From Liquorilactobacillus hordei DSM 19519 (GTDB lineage Bacteria > Bacillota > Bacilli > Lactobacillales > Lactobacillaceae): 64,000 nt of DNA. The translations under genes were made by a program, and so were the position numbers. Numbering within the stretch: position 1 is the stretch's first letter; every line of letters starts with the position of its first letter. Where the stretch lies: positions 744,001-808,000 of the forward strand of contig NZ_CP049303.1 in NCBI RefSeq assembly GCF_019443985.1, in the 5' to 3' direction. The notes below the pieces were generated by a model. The model ran no database searches. It was not told the origin of the DNA and was given only the letters and a program-made list of their open reading frames with translations. Positions 17,183 through 31,182 of this stretch are shown piece after piece.

Positions 17183-18433
17183 ATGAACATTATTGATGAG
17201 TTAACATGGCGCGGAGCAATTAACCAAATGTCGGATGAAGAAGGATTAAGAAAAAAAGTAGAAGAAAAATCAATAGGTGTATATTGTGGTGTTGATCCAA
17301 CTGGGGATAGTTTGCACATTGGACATCTTATACCTTTTATGATGCTTAAACGGTTTCAGACGGCTGGGCATCGAGCACATATCATAATTGGAGGTGGAAC
17401 AGGATCAATAGGTGATCCTTCAGGAAGAAATTCTGAAAGAGTTCTGCAAACAATGGAGCAAGTTCATCATAATGAAGAAGCATTGACTGCTCAAATGAAG
17501 CACCTTTTTGGTAAAGATAATATAACTGTTGTGAACAACTATGACTGGTTATCAAAAATAGATTTACTGAGTTTCTTGCGGGATTATGGGAAATTATTTA
17601 GTATAAATACAATGTTGAATAAAGAAGTAGTTTCAAGTCGCCTAGAGAGTGGAATTTCTTTTACAGAATTTACATACCAGATCCTGCAATCAATTGATTT
17701 TCATCATTTATTAAAAGAAAATGACGTTGAACTTCAAATTGGCGGTGCGGATCAATGGGGAAATATTACTTCAGGAATTGACATGATTCATAAAATTGAG
17801 GGTTCTGAAACAGAAGCATTTGCATTAACAATTCCGCTGATGTTAAAAGCAGATGGAACTAAATTTGGTAAAACAGCAGGTGGTGCCGTTTGGCTTGATC
17901 CGGAGAAAACAACACCATACGAATTTTATCAATTTTGGTTGAACCAAGATGATCGGGATGTAATAAAATATCTGAAATACTTTACTTTTTTAGGAGAAGA
18001 AGAGATAAATGAATTGGCACAAAAAGTTGCCAACGAACCTGAAAAACGTGAGGCTCAAAGAAAATTGGCTGAAGAAGTGACAGCTTTTGTACATGGAGAT
18101 GAAGCGGTAGTTCAGGCAGAACATATTTCTAGAGCATTATTTTCTGGCGATGTTAAGCTGTTAACGGCAGCTGAAATAAAACAAGGTTTTAAAAAAATGC
18201 CAACAGTTGAGATTAAAAGCGAAGTAATAAATATTATTGATTTGCTTGTTTCGACACAAATTGAAAAATCGAAACGACAGGCGCGCGAAGATGTTGCAAA
18301 TGGAGCTATCTATATAAATGGTGAGAGAATTCAGGAACTTGATTATCAAATTAATCCTGCTGATTCATTTGAAGGAAAATTTGTAATTGTTCGTCGTGGG
18401 AAAAAGAAATATTTTCTTGCTGAAGTAAAATAA
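17183..18433 (+). CDS. tyrS: Tyrosyl-tRNA synthetase
   Basis: 416 residues. The class I signature HIGHLIPF is near residue 46 and the KMSKS-equivalent KFGKT near 230; an S4-type RNA-binding domain ends the protein (about 350-416, with IYINGERIQ). This is the bacterial TyrRS type that charges tRNA-Tyr. ATG 17183 follows AGGAGGAAG; the frame extends upstream into the T-box region but has no other ribosome site. Expression is controlled by the Tyr T-box upstream, and a strong terminator follows. Confidence 0.97.
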   Translation: MNIIDELTWRGAINQMSDEEGLRKKVEEKSIGVYCGVDPTGDSLHIGHLIPFMMLKRFQTAGHRAHIIIGGGTGSIGDPSGRNSERVLQTMEQVHHNEEALTAQMKHLFGKDNITVVNNYDWLSKIDLLSFLRDYGKLFSINTMLNKEVVSSRLESGISFTEFTYQILQSIDFHHLLKENDVELQIGGADQWGNITSGIDMIHKIEGSETEAFALTIPLMLKADGTKFGKTAGGAVWLDPEKTTPYEFYQFWLNQDDRDVIKYLKYFTFLGEEEINELAQKVANEPEKREAQRKLAEEVTAFVHGDEAVVQAEHISRALFSGDVKLLTAAEIKQGFKKMPTVEIKSEVINIIDLLVSTQIEKSKRQAREDVANGAIYINGERIQELDYQINPADSFEGKFVIVRRGKKKYFLAEVK

Positions 18434-18488
18434 AAAAAGCTTTATTCTGAAAAAAATGTTAAATTCAGAATAAAGCTTTCTTTTTTTG
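18432..18488. terminator. tyrS terminator
   Basis: AAAGCTTTATTCTGAA pairs perfectly with TTCAGAATAAAGCTTT, followed by a T run. Confidence 0.93.
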
Positions 18489-18601
18489 TTGTATTTATTG
18501 AAAATTACGAATTATTTTTATTTATACATTGAAATAGTTAAGATATTCAAAAGAGAGTTTTTGAATTATTCTTTATCACTTTATTTTTTGTGAATTTTTT
18601 C

Positions 18602-18716
18602 TTGACGATTTGATTAGGTGAGCGTATAGTAATCAATGTTGTTGCAACAGATTCCTTTTTACTAAAAAAGAAAAAACGAATTAATTGTTGACAGCAATTG
18701 AAATGTCGTCTATAAT
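18602..18716 (+). promoter_or_regulatory. Tandem rrn promoters P1 and P2
   Basis: P1: TTGACG (18602-18607) and TATAGT (18625-18630), 17 bp apart. P2: TTGACA (18688-18693) and TATAAT (18711-18716), 17 bp apart. The leader from P2 to 16S is about 180 nt and contains TTTGAAAACTGAAC (18787-18800), which also recurs in similar form in the 16S-23S spacer (TTTGAAAACTAGA), as expected for antitermination/processing signals. Confidence 0.85.
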
Positions 18717-18904
18717 GATATAGACAAACAAATAAATTATAATAATTAGTTTTATGAATTATTATGCATTTTGTTTGTAAGTAGACCTTTGAAAACTGAA
18801 CAAAGTTTCGACAAATCAAATGTGTAGGGTCTCTTGTTTAGTACAAGAGCAAACATTTGCGAAGTCAATTCGCTAGTAAATAAGTAATTAAAGAGTCACA
18901 AACT

Positions 18905-23583
<4,679 letters not shown>

Positions 23584-23668
23584 AAAGAAAGAAATGCGGA
23601 CGGTAGTTGATTAAGGAAGAGAAATATTAGCTAGTTTTGAGAGAACAAAGTTTTCTCAAGCAAAAGAG

Positions 23669-23785
23669 TGCGGTGATGATGGCAAGAAGGATACACCTGT
23701 TCCCATGTCGAACACAGAAGTTAAGCTTCTTAGCGCCGATAGTAGTTGGGGGATCGCCCCCTGCGAGGATAGGTCGTTGCCGTGC
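23669..23785 (+). rRNA. rrf: 5S ribosomal RNA
   Basis: About 117 nt. Typical segments are GGATACACCTGTTCCCATG, CGAACACAGAAGTTAAG and AGTAGTTGGGGG. It lies about 85 bp after 23S. Confidence 0.96.
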
Positions 23786-23786
23786 A

Positions 23787-23842
23787 AAGTAAAAAGAACT
23801 AGGTTGAAAGAATAATTTCAATCTAGTTCTTTTTACTTTGTG
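23787..23842 (+). terminator. rrn operon terminator
   Basis: AAGTAAAAAGAACTAG...TTGAAA pairs with TTTCAATCTAGTTCTTTTTACTT; this very long stem ends the operon, with no tRNA genes after 5S. Confidence 0.92.
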
Positions 23843-23868
23843 TAATTCAGAAATTAATGTGATCAAAA

Positions 23869-24459
23869 TTACAAAAGTTCTTCGGTTAATTTATTTTTGC
23901 AACGGTTAACTGCACGATTAACCTTACTTTGAGATTCGTTAAGTAAAATTGCAATTATTTCGGGAGATTGATGTTTAAAATAGAGTAGTGAAAAAACATG
24001 GTATTCAAAGTCTGAAAGTAAGTATGGTAGCTGATTAATAGCTTCATTAATGATAATCGTATTTTCAGGTGAAATATGAGAAATTGCAGAGTTTGAATAA
24101 TATTCACCTTGGGTTTCCAAAATATTTTCAAAGGATTCAGCAAAGCGATCTGCTTTACGTTTTGTAGCGCTTTCTTTACGCAAAATACTGCAAAAGCAAT
24201 TTAGCAAACTTTGTTGATAAAATTTGCCGAATGTAATTTTTCCTTCGATATTGTAAGCTAAAACTGCTTGATAACAAACAATTCGTGCTTCCTGAAGTAA
24301 ATCATCTATTTCATAAAACCTAAAATGATAACGGTTAATTGAGCTTAAAACAAGTGGACGATATTGGAAAAATAATTCTTGAAAATCTGCGTCACTATTA
24401 GCATTTCTAATATTTAGAATTTGTTGAATTATTTTGTCATTGCTTAAAGAATTTATCAT
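23869..24459 (-). CDS. Sigma-70 family alternative sigma factor (SigH/ComX-like)
   Basis: 196 residues. Region 2 is recognisable (about 25-100: ELFFQYRPLVLSSINRY, EIDDLLQEARIVCYQA) and region 4 at about 135-190 (SDFEYHVFSLLYFKHQSPEIIAILLNES). Size and pattern match the SigH/ComX group, which in lactobacilli is associated with late competence genes. No anti-sigma gene is adjacent. The ATG has only a moderate GGCGG ribosome site, which would fit low basal expression. It converges on the rrn operon, with its stop only 27 bp from the rrn terminator. The competence role is from the family and is not shown here. Confidence 0.75.
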   Translation of the reverse strand: MINSLSNDKIIQQILNIRNANSDADFQELFFQYRPLVLSSINRYHFRFYEIDDLLQEARIVCYQAVLAYNIEGKITFGKFYQQSLLNCFCSILRKESATKRKADRFAESFENILETQGEYYSNSAISHISPENTIIINEAINQLPYLLSDFEYHVFSLLYFKHQSPEIIAILLNESQSKVNRAVNRCKNKLTEELL

Positions 24460-24587
24460 TTATTAACGCCGCCATTCTTTTGATATATTTATTATTTAAT
24501 AATATCAGGGTAAGCGTTAACAAAATGAGAAGTCCTTCTCAAAACAGAAAATAAATTTTCTAAAAAGTTAGCTATACAAATTTATGC

Positions 24588-24624
24588 AAAAAAAACTACA
24601 TCTGATAATTAAACCAGTGTAGTC
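24588..24624 (-). terminator. tRNA-Thr terminator
   Basis: On the minus strand ACTACA...TGTAGT is followed by eight T, just downstream of the tRNA. Confidence 0.7.
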
Positions 24625-24646
24625 TTCTACGAATCTATAATATATA

Positions 24647-24719
24647 AGCCACTTACCGGATTTGAACCGGTGACCCCCACCTTACCATGGTGGTGCTCTA
24701 CCTGCTGAGCTAAAGTGGC
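24647..24719 (-). tRNA. tRNA-Thr (GGT anticodon)
   Basis: The minus strand folds into a cloverleaf: acceptor GCCACTT/AAGTGGC, D arm GCTC/GAGC, anticodon stem CCACC/GGTGG with loop ATGGTAA (anticodon GGT, reading ACC/ACT), and T arm ACCGG-TTCAAAT-CCGGT. CCA is not encoded. It stands alone, with a terminator after it. Confidence 0.93.
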
Positions 24720-24838
24720 AACAAATACCAACTCAAATAGTATATTATATTGGGTTGATAAATGCAATACTCAAGTATATAAACGAGTAGGGAAATACAA
24801 TATTAGGATGTTTATTAAAGTTACAACAGTATCAATAA

Positions 24839-27112
24839 TCATTTTTGTTTAAATTTAATATTTTGTTCAATAGTAAAAAGTTCACTGGGAATAGCAGTTA
24901 TTAAATTTGAAACATCTCCCGTACTAACCAAAACTAAATCATGCATTGCTCGTGAGCAAATTGTGTAAAGAATACCTCGAGTATCCTCAGAAAAACTATT
25001 TTGTGAAACCTCAAAAGCAATTACTGCATCAAATTCAAGCCCTTTTGCTAGGTAGATGGGTAAAAGGACTAATCCTGTTGGTAGGGAACGGTCACTATTG
25101 GTGATGAGCGTAGGAGCATCTTTAGATTTAAATGACCTTAACAATTTTTGACAAGTTTTAAAGTCTTTTGTAATGATAGCGACTGTCTCATTTTTATTTA
25201 GAAGTGCTTGTGTTTCTAATAAGAGTTTTGAGATAATGTCCGTTTCGTTATCATTGGTCAATACAAGTTTTGGCAGTGGACCTGAGCGTGTAAATGCTTG
25301 TATTTTTTCACCATCAGGCAGTAGAGCCTTCATGAATGAAGTGATTTCAAAAGTTGAACGATAGCTTTTATTTAGTTCAATCATTCTAGTTTTTTTAGGA
25401 TTGATTGTTTGCTTAAGTGCTGTCATCAGGAATTGTGGTTCCTGAATTTCATGGAATAAGGCTTGTTCACTATCTCCCAGGAGAGTAAGGTGTGCAGTTG
25501 GAAAAGCTGTGTGTAAATAATATATCTGAGCAAGTGAATAATCTTGCATCTCATCTATAAAAAGATGTTGAATTGAATGATTCTGCCCCTCACCTGTTAG
25601 CTGGTCACGTAAGTATAAAGCAGGTGCACAGTCTTCAAGGCGAATGCGGTGATATTCTAATTCATTATTGAAATTTATGACGTCATCAGGCAATATCTTC
25701 CCCAAAAAATCGCTATATTGCCGATATATGTCTATGAAATAATTATTATAAATTGCTTCGTAGATAGGTTCAAATTTAGTACTGACAATTTTATTGCTAA
25801 TGTAAGAAATCTCAGCTTCGATATCTTCAAAACGCCCACGTTTATAATCACCCAAAAGCGAATGATATTCTTCTTCTGTAAGAGCATCAATTTTTTTGAG
25901 AACCCAAGGAGCAGTCAACTCATCTTTGATTTTCCTCTTTAATTCTTTGATAAGTACATTTTTAAGCTCAAAATGACGTAAATGATGTGGTTGAGCTAAC
26001 GGGAGTTTATCATACAATGATCTGATTTCAGAATTAGAAAAAATAACTTGATCAACGAGAATTAAATCATTAAAGAAGAGTTGAGAATTATCTAAGTTTT
26101 CCACGTATTCTTTGACTTTATGCATAAAAGTAGAATCTTCTTTAATAAGATTAGCACTGTTAATTGCGGAAGAGTCTTTTTGCTCGAATTTATCGAAAAG
26201 TGTTTCAACTGTTAAGCCTTCAAAGCGTTGTGCAAAGAATTCAGTAAGTGTTACTTGCCGCATATTTCGTTCACCCAAACTAGGAAGAACTTCAGAAATA
26301 TAATGACTAAATAATAAGTTGGGTGAAAACAAAACAATTTGTTCTGCGTTTAAATCAGAACGGCTATGATATAAAAGAAATGCAATACGTTGTAAAATTG
26401 CTGAAGTTTTGCCACTGCCAGCAACCCCTTGAACAATTAACAGATCATGTGTTGTATCACGAATTATATCATTTTGTTCCTTTTGAATAGTGGCAACGAT
26501 ATTTTTCATGTACTCATCACTTTGGGCACCTAGCATTTCTTGTAGAAGTTCATCACCAACTGTTTCATTTGTGTCAAACATATTGGTAATTTTTCCATCT
26601 TTAATTCTAAATTGTCTCTTTTTTAAGAGTTGAGCCTCTTGTTTTCCCATTGGTGTTGTATAGCTAACAGTTCCGAGTGTACCGTTATAATAAATACTAG
26701 AAATGGGAGCTCGCCAATCATAGATTAAGAAGTTCCCTTGTTCGTCATTGAATGAAGAAGTTCCAATATAGAGAACCTCAGGAGAAGTTTCACCATTTTC
26801 ATGGATATCTATCCGTCCAAAATATGGAGAATTTTTCAAGTTAGACAAAAGCTGAATTTGTCTCTTTAAAATTTTCTCGGTTTCCACATTTTTTGCGACC
26901 AATTGTTTTTGTTGTTGAACTTCAGCATTGGTTTCCATTTGATCATCAACTTCAAAAGTATTAATCTTAGCGTTTTGGACATAGTTTTTTTCGACTGATG
27001 ATCGTTCAGTTCGTGCTTTGTAATATTCATGTTGAGCCTTTTGAAATGCATTTTTAATTTTATCAACGATTGTATTAACTCTTTCTTGTTCGGAATTTCT
27101 TTCTTTATCCAA
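24839..27112 (-). CDS. helD: UvrD-like helicase HelD (RNA polymerase recycling ATPase)
   Basis: 757 residues. An N-terminal coiled-coil arm (about 1-95) precedes a superfamily 1 helicase core with Walker A GVAGSGKT at 229-236 and the segments LFIDEMQDYS and LTLLGDSEQALF; C-terminal motifs GLEFDAVIAFEVS and LYTICSRAMHDLVLV follow. This is the HelD type that binds RNA polymerase with its long N-terminal arm and clears stalled complexes, rather than a DNA-repair UvrD. The start is TTG 27112, set by AAGGAGA about 6 nt upstream. It is single and faces away from trpS. Confidence 0.88.
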   Translation of the reverse strand: MDKERNSEQERVNTIVDKIKNAFQKAQHEYYKARTERSSVEKNYVQNAKINTFEVDDQMETNAEVQQQKQLVAKNVETEKILKRQIQLLSNLKNSPYFGRIDIHENGETSPEVLYIGTSSFNDEQGNFLIYDWRAPISSIYYNGTLGTVSYTTPMGKQEAQLLKKRQFRIKDGKITNMFDTNETVGDELLQEMLGAQSDEYMKNIVATIQKEQNDIIRDTTHDLLIVQGVAGSGKTSAILQRIAFLLYHSRSDLNAEQIVLFSPNLLFSHYISEVLPSLGERNMRQVTLTEFFAQRFEGLTVETLFDKFEQKDSSAINSANLIKEDSTFMHKVKEYVENLDNSQLFFNDLILVDQVIFSNSEIRSLYDKLPLAQPHHLRHFELKNVLIKELKRKIKDELTAPWVLKKIDALTEEEYHSLLGDYKRGRFEDIEAEISYISNKIVSTKFEPIYEAIYNNYFIDIYRQYSDFLGKILPDDVINFNNELEYHRIRLEDCAPALYLRDQLTGEGQNHSIQHLFIDEMQDYSLAQIYYLHTAFPTAHLTLLGDSEQALFHEIQEPQFLMTALKQTINPKKTRMIELNKSYRSTFEITSFMKALLPDGEKIQAFTRSGPLPKLVLTNDNETDIISKLLLETQALLNKNETVAIITKDFKTCQKLLRSFKSKDAPTLITNSDRSLPTGLVLLPIYLAKGLEFDAVIAFEVSQNSFSEDTRGILYTICSRAMHDLVLVSTGDVSNLITAIPSELFTIEQNIKFKQK

Positions 27113-27186
27113 TAGAATCTCCTTTGTTGTTCTTTAGTAAGAAATAATGTTATCACAAAGTAGACAAGACAACAACGTAAGAAGCT

Positions 27187-27216
27187 TTGACTTTAGTAAA
27201 GACTTTGCGGTAAAAT
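27187..27216 (+). promoter_or_regulatory. trpS promoter
   Basis: TTGACT (27187-27192) and TAAAAT (27211-27216) are 18 bp apart, upstream of the T-box leader. Confidence 0.7.
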
Positions 27217-27221
27217 GAAAT

Positions 27222-27418
27222 TGTTCGATGATCAGGTTAGTAGTTTGAAATTAACAGAGATGCATTGTAAGGCTGAAAAGTGCAAAATCAAACGAATTGG
27301 ACTGAGAGAATATAAATTAATATTTTTTATTTAATGAGAGGCAGTCAATACTGCAAGATAGGTGGCACCGCGCTTAATTACGTCCTATTGCTATTTTTTT
27401 AGCAATGGGATTTTTTTA
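27222..27418 (+). promoter_or_regulatory. T-box riboswitch leader, Trp specifier
   Basis: Stem I pairs GTTTGA with TCAAAC and TTAGT with ACTGA. The specifier loop GAATTGG between them ends in TGG (27298-27300), the Trp codon, in exactly the place that TAC takes in the tyrS leader. The T-box AGGTGGCACCGCG (27359-27371) precedes the terminator CCTATTGCT...AGCAATGGG plus T7. Confidence 0.93.
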
Positions 27419-27440
27419 TTTTGAAAGGGGTAAATTAACA

Positions 27441-28454
27441 ATGAAAAAGACAATTTTAACTGGAGATCGACCAACAGGTAAACTGCATATTGGACACTAC
27501 ATTGGATCATTGAAGAATCGTGTTAAACTACAAAATACAGGAGACTATCAGACATTTATTATGATTGCGGATCAGCAGGCACTTACAGACAATGCTCGCG
27601 ATCCGGAAAAAATACGCAAGTCATTAATTGAAGTAGCGCTTGATTACTTAGCTGTTGGCATTGATCCAGAAAAATCAACTATTTTTATTCAATCACAAAT
27701 TCCTGCTTTAGCTGAACTAACAACCTACTACCTTAACTTAGTAACGGTTTCTCGTTTGGAACGTAACCCTACTGTAAAAGCAGAAATTCAACAGAAAAAT
27801 TTTGAACGGTCTATTCCAGCTGGCTTCTTTGTTTATCCTGTAAGTCAAGCAGCTGATATTACCGCTTTTAAAGCTGATCTGGTACCAGTAGGCGATGATC
27901 AAGAACCGATGATTGAACAGGCACGTGAGATTGTTAGAAGCTTTAATACAATTTATGGCCAAGAGATCCTAGTTGAACCAGAAGGTGTTTTCCCTGAAAA
28001 AGGTGCAGGTAGATTACCTGGATTAGATGGTAATGCAAAGATGAGTAAGTCATTGAATAATTGTATCTATCTTTCAGATGATGCAGATACTCTAAAGAAG
28101 AAAGTTATGTCAATGTATACTGATCCTAATCATATTCATGTGGAGGATCCGGGTAAGATTGAAGGAAACATGGTATTCACATATTTAGATGTCTTTGATG
28201 AAGATAAGGAAAAGGTTGCACAATTGAAGCAGGAGTATCAAGCTGGCGGATTGGGAGATGTCAAGATAAAGCGTTACTTGAATGAAGTTCTTGAAGCAAA
28301 GTTAAAACCGATAAGAGAAAGACGTGCGGAATTTGCCAAAGATATCCCTGCTGTGTATGATATCTTAAAAGAAGGCAGTGCCCGTGCCAATGCGGTTGCA
28401 GAACAAACATTAAGTGAAGTTAGGGCAGCAATTGGTGTTAACTATTTCAAGTGA
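27441..28454 (+). CDS. trpS: Tryptophanyl-tRNA synthetase
   Basis: 337 residues, normal length. The class I signatures are HIGHYIGS near residue 17 and KMSKS near residue 198 ([11 protein letters not shown]). It charges tRNA-Trp. ATG 27441 follows GAAAGGGG at correct spacing; the frame reads back into the leader terminator but without a ribosome site. It is controlled by the Trp T-box. ppx follows 37 bp downstream and may be co-transcribed. Confidence 0.97.
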   Translation: MKKTILTGDRPTGKLHIGHYIGSLKNRVKLQNTGDYQTFIMIADQQALTDNARDPEKIRKSLIEVALDYLAVGIDPEKSTIFIQSQIPALAELTTYYLNLVTVSRLERNPTVKAEIQQKNFERSIPAGFFVYPVSQAADITAFKADLVPVGDDQEPMIEQAREIVRSFNTIYGQEILVEPEGVFPEKGAGRLPGLDGNAKMSKSLNNCIYLSDDADTLKKKVMSMYTDPNHIHVEDPGKIEGNMVFTYLDVFDEDKEKVAQLKQEYQAGGLGDVKIKRYLNEVLEAKLKPIRERRAEFAKDIPAVYDILKEGSARANAVAEQTLSEVRAAIGVNYFK

Positions 28455-28491
28455 TGCTGATGAATGAGAAATAAAGCTGGAGGGGATTTGA

Positions 28492-29430
28492 TTGAAGAAT
28501 TTAGTTGTTCTTGATTTTGGTTCTAATTCAGTTCGGTTATCAATTAATAAAATAAAAAATGATAGCGATCATAGATTTACTGAGGTGAAGAGGTTAAAGG
28601 AAACGACAAGGCTTGCTGAGGGAATGGGAAACATAGGTCAGAAGAAATTATCCGCGGGGGCTATTAAGAGAACCATTCAGGCAATTAAGTATTTTAAACG
28701 AATCTATCAAACCTATCCCGATTATCAGGTCCTATCAATTGCAACTGCAGCAGTTCGTGAAGCAAGCAATAGTCAAGAATTTATTGATGAAGTTTTAGCA
28801 TTGACTGGTTCACGTATTCGTGTCCTGTCGGGAAGTGATGAGGCTTATTATGACTATTTAGGTGTTGTTTCAACCTTGCCGATTAGAGATTTCTTGCTTG
28901 TAGATATGGGCGGGGGTAGTGTGGAAATTGCTATTGTAAGTGAACGAGAGTTAGTGCAATCTGTTAGTCTGCCTTATGGTGCAGTGAGCTTAAGTGAGCA
29001 ATTCTGTCAAAATGGTTCATTAACTGAAGAAAACCTGGAATCATTTAAGCAATTCAGCAGTAAACTATTTGATGGTTTAAGATGGTTAAATGAGGCAAAG
29101 GGTTTACCTGTTGTTTTATTAGGGGGATGTAATAGAACCGTCGCTCGAATTAAAAGAGCCCAGGAAGGATTTTTTAACTTAGATGCTATTCATGGTTATG
29201 AGTTGAAAATTGCTGATTTTAAGAAAATTTATTATGATTTGTTAGAATTCTCTACTAAGGAACGTCTGAACATCAAAGGAATGGAAGGATCACGTGCAGA
29301 TATAATACTCGGTGGAATGACTCCCTTAGATGTATTGATTGAACGTTTGAATAGTAAAAAAATAATTTTTTCTGAGAGCGGGGTACGTGAAGGCCTGCTG
29401 TACGAGATGGTCAGTAAGAATAAAATATAA
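28492..29430 (+). CDS. ppx: Ppx/GppA-type exopolyphosphatase
   Basis: 312 residues, the short Ppx/GppA form without the C-terminal HD domain. ASKHA-fold motifs are visible: VLDFGSNSVRL at the N-terminus, ATAAVREASN near 85, the phosphate loop VDMGGGSVEIAI near 140, and LLGGCNRTVARI near 205. It removes terminal phosphates from polyphosphate or pppGpp. The start is TTG 28492 behind GGAGGGG. No ppk neighbour is present; it follows trpS closely. Confidence 0.88.
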   Translation: MKNLVVLDFGSNSVRLSINKIKNDSDHRFTEVKRLKETTRLAEGMGNIGQKKLSAGAIKRTIQAIKYFKRIYQTYPDYQVLSIATAAVREASNSQEFIDEVLALTGSRIRVLSGSDEAYYDYLGVVSTLPIRDFLLVDMGGGSVEIAIVSERELVQSVSLPYGAVSLSEQFCQNGSLTEENLESFKQFSSKLFDGLRWLNEAKGLPVVLLGGCNRTVARIKRAQEGFFNLDAIHGYELKIADFKKIYYDLLEFSTKERLNIKGMEGSRADIILGGMTPLDVLIERLNSKKIIFSESGVREGLLYEMVSKNKI

Positions 29431-29452
29431 TTCAATTTCACGTACATGCATT

Positions 29453-29496
29453 TTAGTTACTTCAGCTAAAGATAAGCTAGTGACTTATTTTGGACT
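29453..29496 (+). terminator. Weak hairpin after ppx
   Basis: AGTTACTTCAGCT can pair with AGCTAGTGACT; a short T run follows. The stem is imperfect. Confidence 0.4.
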
Positions 29497-29643
29497 AACT
29501 GATGAAAAGCATAAGATAGATGAGTAAGTAAAATAGGAGCTATTTCTAAGACTTAAATTAACTTCTTTATTGAATTTGTATAAAGGGGCTGTGCCATAAG
29601 TCCCTAAGTGAAAGAGCTTCACCAGAGAAAGTAATGATTTTTC

Positions 29644-31081
29644 GGCTCTTTGTCAACCGCTGTTGATGGGAAATTTTTAAAAGAAAATCAATTCATTTTC
29701 GAATTGGTTTTCTTTTTTTTATTCGAATCGTAAATTCAATTCTAATCCGGGTGTAAAAATGTGACCAGTTTCTATAGCCGTATGCCGTGCGTTTAATTTG
29801 TTTGATTTTGCGATTAACACCTTCTAGTGGGCCATTTGAATAGTTGCTTGCCATCATGTTTTTAATTAATGGTAGATATTTGCGATAGGTCTTTATTGTA
29901 GTTTCAAGCTGTGGGCTGACTTTGTCAGCTCGATTTAGTGTTTTAATGAACTTTAAATAATCACGCTTTCTTAAGGCATCAACTAGGGAATGCGCAACGA
30001 AGTAAGTGTGTTGGTAGGTTGAATCTAACTCAAGACCTTGCCAGACTAATTGTTCTTGGGTGAACCAGTTCTTTAAATGCGCAAACCATTGTGGTTTACG
30101 TTGATTTAAGCCAGAATAAGTTTTTAAAAATAAACGCCAGTGATGTTTGAGAACTCGATATTCTCGTGAATTTTGAGTGAATCGATGCATTAACTGTACG
30201 CGTGTCTGGTTCAGTGCTTGGAGTCCCATTTGAACTAGATGAAAGTTATCGGCGATAACTTTTGCTTCTGGAAAAATTATGTGAATTACGGATTGATACT
30301 GTGCATTGAAATCAATAACTACTTGTTTAACTTTCCTACGTTCAGCTAAGGAATAGTTACTTTCAAAGTGATTTTGGATACTTCGATTAAGGCGATTAGG
30401 TAAAACAGAAACTAGCCGATGTGTATCACCATCAATGGCAATAAAACTCATCTGATGACCAGTGGAGCGAAATTCATCAAAACACAACGTAGTTGGTAAG
30501 GTAAGCAAGGCGGTCTTAGTCTGAATCGCTAATGAATCAAGTACTCGATTAACTGCCACTGGTGAAACATTTAATTCCTCTGCAATATCAGTAATACTAC
30601 GATCTTTAGTAAGCTGTAGAATAATCATCTGTTTGGTATCTTCTGAGATTTGACAGTGTGGTTTAACTAGCGACGTTTCAGCACTAAAAGTATGTTGCCC
30701 TCTTTTGCACAGATAACGTTGTTTAAGCAGTTTTAAGATAACTGGTCGTTCTTTGATAGGTGGCATCCTGACGTTGATCAAATTAGTTCCAAAACGGACT
30801 ACTTGGGATTGGCCACAAAGTGGACAGCGCTTTATCGAATAAGTTAATTTGGCATGAATGACTTGTTTCTTGGGATCAGAATTGTCAATACTGATACATT
30901 TAATATTTGGGTCTTGGATTTGAAGTATATTTTCGATAGAATAGTCTTGGGACATGTTTTCTCACTTGCCTTTACTTTTACTTTGGTTGGTATGTGGTGG
31001 TGCATTTGGGAACTTGTCCTTTTATTGTACATGAAAATTGGGTGTTGATGGAAGTTCATCAACACCCAATATTTTAGAGCC
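29644..31081 (-). mobile_element. ISL3-family element nested in the IS1182 element
   Basis: 1438 bp. Its ends begin GGCTCTTTGTCAACCGCTGT on the left and GGCTCTAAAATATTGGGTGT on the right, both followed by a TTGATG-like block, so the repeats are imperfect. An exact 8-bp target duplication, GATTTTTC, flanks it (29636-29643 and 31082-31089), as expected for ISL3. The insertion point is in the loop of the IS1182 leader hairpin. The element looks recent because both flanks are identical. Confidence 0.93.
29693..30955 (-). CDS. ISL3-family transposase
   Basis: 420 residues, full length and uninterrupted. The N-terminal zinc-finger-like segment (RCPLCGQSQ near 38, and CKRGQHTF near 78) and helix-turn-helix (SITDIAEELNVSPVAVNRVL near 115) precede the DDE transposase core (FRSTGHQMSFIAIDGDTHR, VVIDFNAQYQS, KVIADNFHLV, and SNYSNGPLEGVNRKIK near the end). 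It is transcribed against the surrounding IS1182 gene. The ribosome site before ATG 30955 is weak, which is common in transposases. Confidence 0.95.
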   Translation of the reverse strand: MSQDYSIENILQIQDPNIKCISIDNSDPKKQVIHAKLTYSIKRCPLCGQSQVVRFGTNLINVRMPPIKERPVILKLLKQRYLCKRGQHTFSAETSLVKPHCQISEDTKQMIILQLTKDRSITDIAEELNVSPVAVNRVLDSLAIQTKTALLTLPTTLCFDEFRSTGHQMSFIAIDGDTHRLVSVLPNRLNRSIQNHFESNYSLAERRKVKQVVIDFNAQYQSVIHIIFPEAKVIADNFHLVQMGLQALNQTRVQLMHRFTQNSREYRVLKHHWRLFLKTYSGLNQRKPQWFAHLKNWFTQEQLVWQGLELDSTYQHTYFVAHSLVDALRKRDYLKFIKTLNRADKVSPQLETTIKTYRKYLPLIKNMMASNYSNGPLEGVNRKIKQIKRTAYGYRNWSHFYTRIRIEFTIRIKKRKPIRK

Positions 31082-31182
31082 GATTTTTCTGGTGAAGCTC
31101 TTTTGGTATAATTAAAAATAAAAAAGCACTGGTTGGAGCCAGTACTTTCAAAAACAATACCCCTATAGAAAGGATAATCAAA

